A DNA stretch of 64,000 nucleotides from CAZIOH01 sp964540815 (GTDB taxonomy: Bacteria; Myxococcota_A; Polyangia; Fen-1088): the NCBI GenBank assembly GCA_964540815.1, contig CAZIOH010000023.1, forward strand, positions 1-64,000, in the 5' to 3' direction. This document shows positions 63,099 to 64,000 of the stretch, piece after piece (within the stretch, counting starts at the first letter, position 1; each line of letters opens with the position of its first letter). The translations under genes were made by a program, and so were the position numbers. The notes beneath the pieces were generated by a model. That model was given only the letters and a program-made list of their open reading frames with translations, was not told the origin of the DNA and did not search any database.

Positions 63099-64000
63099 GT
63101 CCCCCTCGGCCGGTTCCGCGGTTCGGGGGCACGAGCACGGCGCTGCCCCTCGATGCTCGGATAATGGCCGTCCCGTTCCTGCCCGTTGTGTCCTTGACCG
63201 TTCTCACCTTGGTCGTCACGGGGGTCTTTGCCTGTCGCCGGGGTCGGTCGACCGGAGCCGAGGGATCGCCGCTCCCCCGTGCTCCCCTCGTCCTCGGCCA
63301 CATCGAGGTGGTGGCCGCCCCCGAAGGCGACGGGCGGGTGGCGCTCGACACCGAGGCCCTCGCGCAGGTCATCGCGGCTCGCCTGCGTGCCTCCGGGCTC
63401 TTGCGCGCGTCGCCGCCCTCCGACGCGGCGGCGGGGCCCGAAGGGGTGGAGGGCGGCACCGCCGAGGTGCGGGTCTTCGCGCGCGTCACCGCCGAGGTGA
63501 TCGAGGTGCCCCCGAAGGCCAAGGTCCGAGTGTCCGCGGCCCTGCAGCTCGACACCCGCCCGTCCGATGTCCCAGGGGCGCTCGCCGAGCAACTGGCGGG
63601 CTCGGGGGAGGGCGAGCTCGTCACGGCCGCGGCCCGGGCCGACCGCAGCGCCGCGGCCGAGCGCATCGCCGAGCGGACGGTGTCGGATCTGCTCGACGCC
63701 TACCTCGGGCGGGCCCGCCTCGAGATCGCCTCAGCCGACGAGCTGCACGCGCTCCTGGCCCGCGACAATCCGCTGCGGGAAGAGGCCATTCGACAGGTGG
63801 GGGTTCGCCAGCTCCGCAGCGAGACGCCGCGCCTGCTCGAGCTCCTGCGGGACGACAGCGAGGCGGTGCGCGACGCCGCCCTCGGCGCGCTGCTGGCGAT
63901 GCGCGAGCCGCGCGCGGTCCATGCGTTGACGCAGTCCCGCTCGATGAAGGACCGGAGGGAGATGCGCAAGATCCTGGATGCGCTCGCCACCCTCGGTGGC
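63095..64000 (+). CDS. HEAT-repeat lipoprotein (partial, runs off the window end)
   Basis: 302 codons without a stop from ATG 63095 (an ATG at 63164 begins nearer the signal). A hydrophobic segment (FLPVVSLTVLTLVVTGVFACRRG) ends in a possible lipobox Cys. The middle is a beta/alpha domain with PKAKVRVSAALQL. From about residue 200 the ELHALLARDNPLREEAIRQVGVRQLRSETPRLLELLRDDSEAVRDAALGALLAM pattern is HEAT-like, with helices about 30 residues apart. It overlaps the GNAT stop by 4 bp, so the two are coupled. Confidence 0.75.
   Translation, partial: MSPPRPVPRFGGTSTALPLDARIMAVPFLPVVSLTVLTLVVTGVFACRRGRSTGAEGSPLPRAPLVLGHIEVVAAPEGDGRVALDTEALAQVIAARLRASGLLRASPPSDAAAGPEGVEGGTAEVRVFARVTAEVIEVPPKAKVRVSAALQLDTRPSDVPGALAEQLAGSGEGELVTAAARADRSAAAERIAERTVSDLLDAYLGRARLEIASADELHALLARDNPLREEAIRQVGVRQLRSETPRLLELLRDDSEAVRDAALGALLAMREPRAVHALTQSRSMKDRREMRKILDALATLGG

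Overview
The window is very GC-rich, densely coded DNA with many GTG starts and start/stop overlaps. It looks like a chromosomal segment of a delta-type proteobacterium, most likely Myxococcota. Support for this is an AgmX/PglI-type domain, a MYXO-CTERM-like tail on a secreted metalloprotease, Gly/Ser-rich lipoproteins, two type IV pilin-like genes and split methylmalonyl-CoA mutase genes. The order-level placement is uncertain. I see no rRNA, tRNA, CRISPR array, transposase or phage module; this is mostly housekeeping and accessory chromosome.

Layout. 1-285 is a G/C-homopolymer and repeat-rich leader before dut. 286-6653 holds dut, a polytopic membrane protein, argC and an argJ-argB gene fusion. 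6738-17250 (minus) is recC-recB-recD with overlapping start/stop codons. 17420-20401 holds a TonB-C/HEAT-repeat protein and a YVTN beta-propeller. 20572-32267 is an acyl-CoA/propionate-type catabolic region: an aldehyde dehydrogenase, the B12-binding mutase subunit, an AgmX-double-cupin protein, an acyl-CoA dehydrogenase, MeaB, a lipoprotein and a geranylgeranyl-reductase-like flavoprotein. Facing these on the minus strand are ihfB, the large mutase subunit and both CoA-transferase subunits. 32427-36602 holds an RNA m5U methyltransferase, two pilins and an AmpG-like transporter. 36875-43525 is a beta-glucan locus: two related surface lipoproteins, an outer-membrane barrel and two GH8 glucanases. 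43550-47839 holds a PASTA protein, a VapBC pair with a perfect operator palindrome, and an MMPL/RND exporter. 48006-53011 is trpEGDCF. 52992-58053 holds dciA, ridA, rpmB, a six-repeat carboxypeptidase-regulatory-like lipoprotein and a secreted metalloprotease with a partner. 58194-64000 holds a HARE-HTH/Mrr-like protein with a long disordered middle, lipB, a D-Ala-D-Ala-ligase-like ATP-grasp, a GNAT acetyltransferase and a HEAT lipoprotein cut by the window end.

Three themes stand out. (1) A structured repeat of about 110-120 bp occurs twice in full and once as a core hairpin. Each copy lies just upstream of a gene and in that gene's orientation, and the stem shows a covarying base pair. (2) Many core enzymes (TrpE, TrpG, TrpC, LipB, RlmD-like, RecB, RecC, MeaB, MMPL) carry in-frame low-complexity inserts, several built from visible DNA microsatellites. 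(3) Several proteins have unusual domain combinations: ArgJ-ArgB, AgmX-cupin-cupin, TonB-C-HEAT, and HARE-disordered-HARE-pseudoMrr. The last is the best candidate for an undescribed system.
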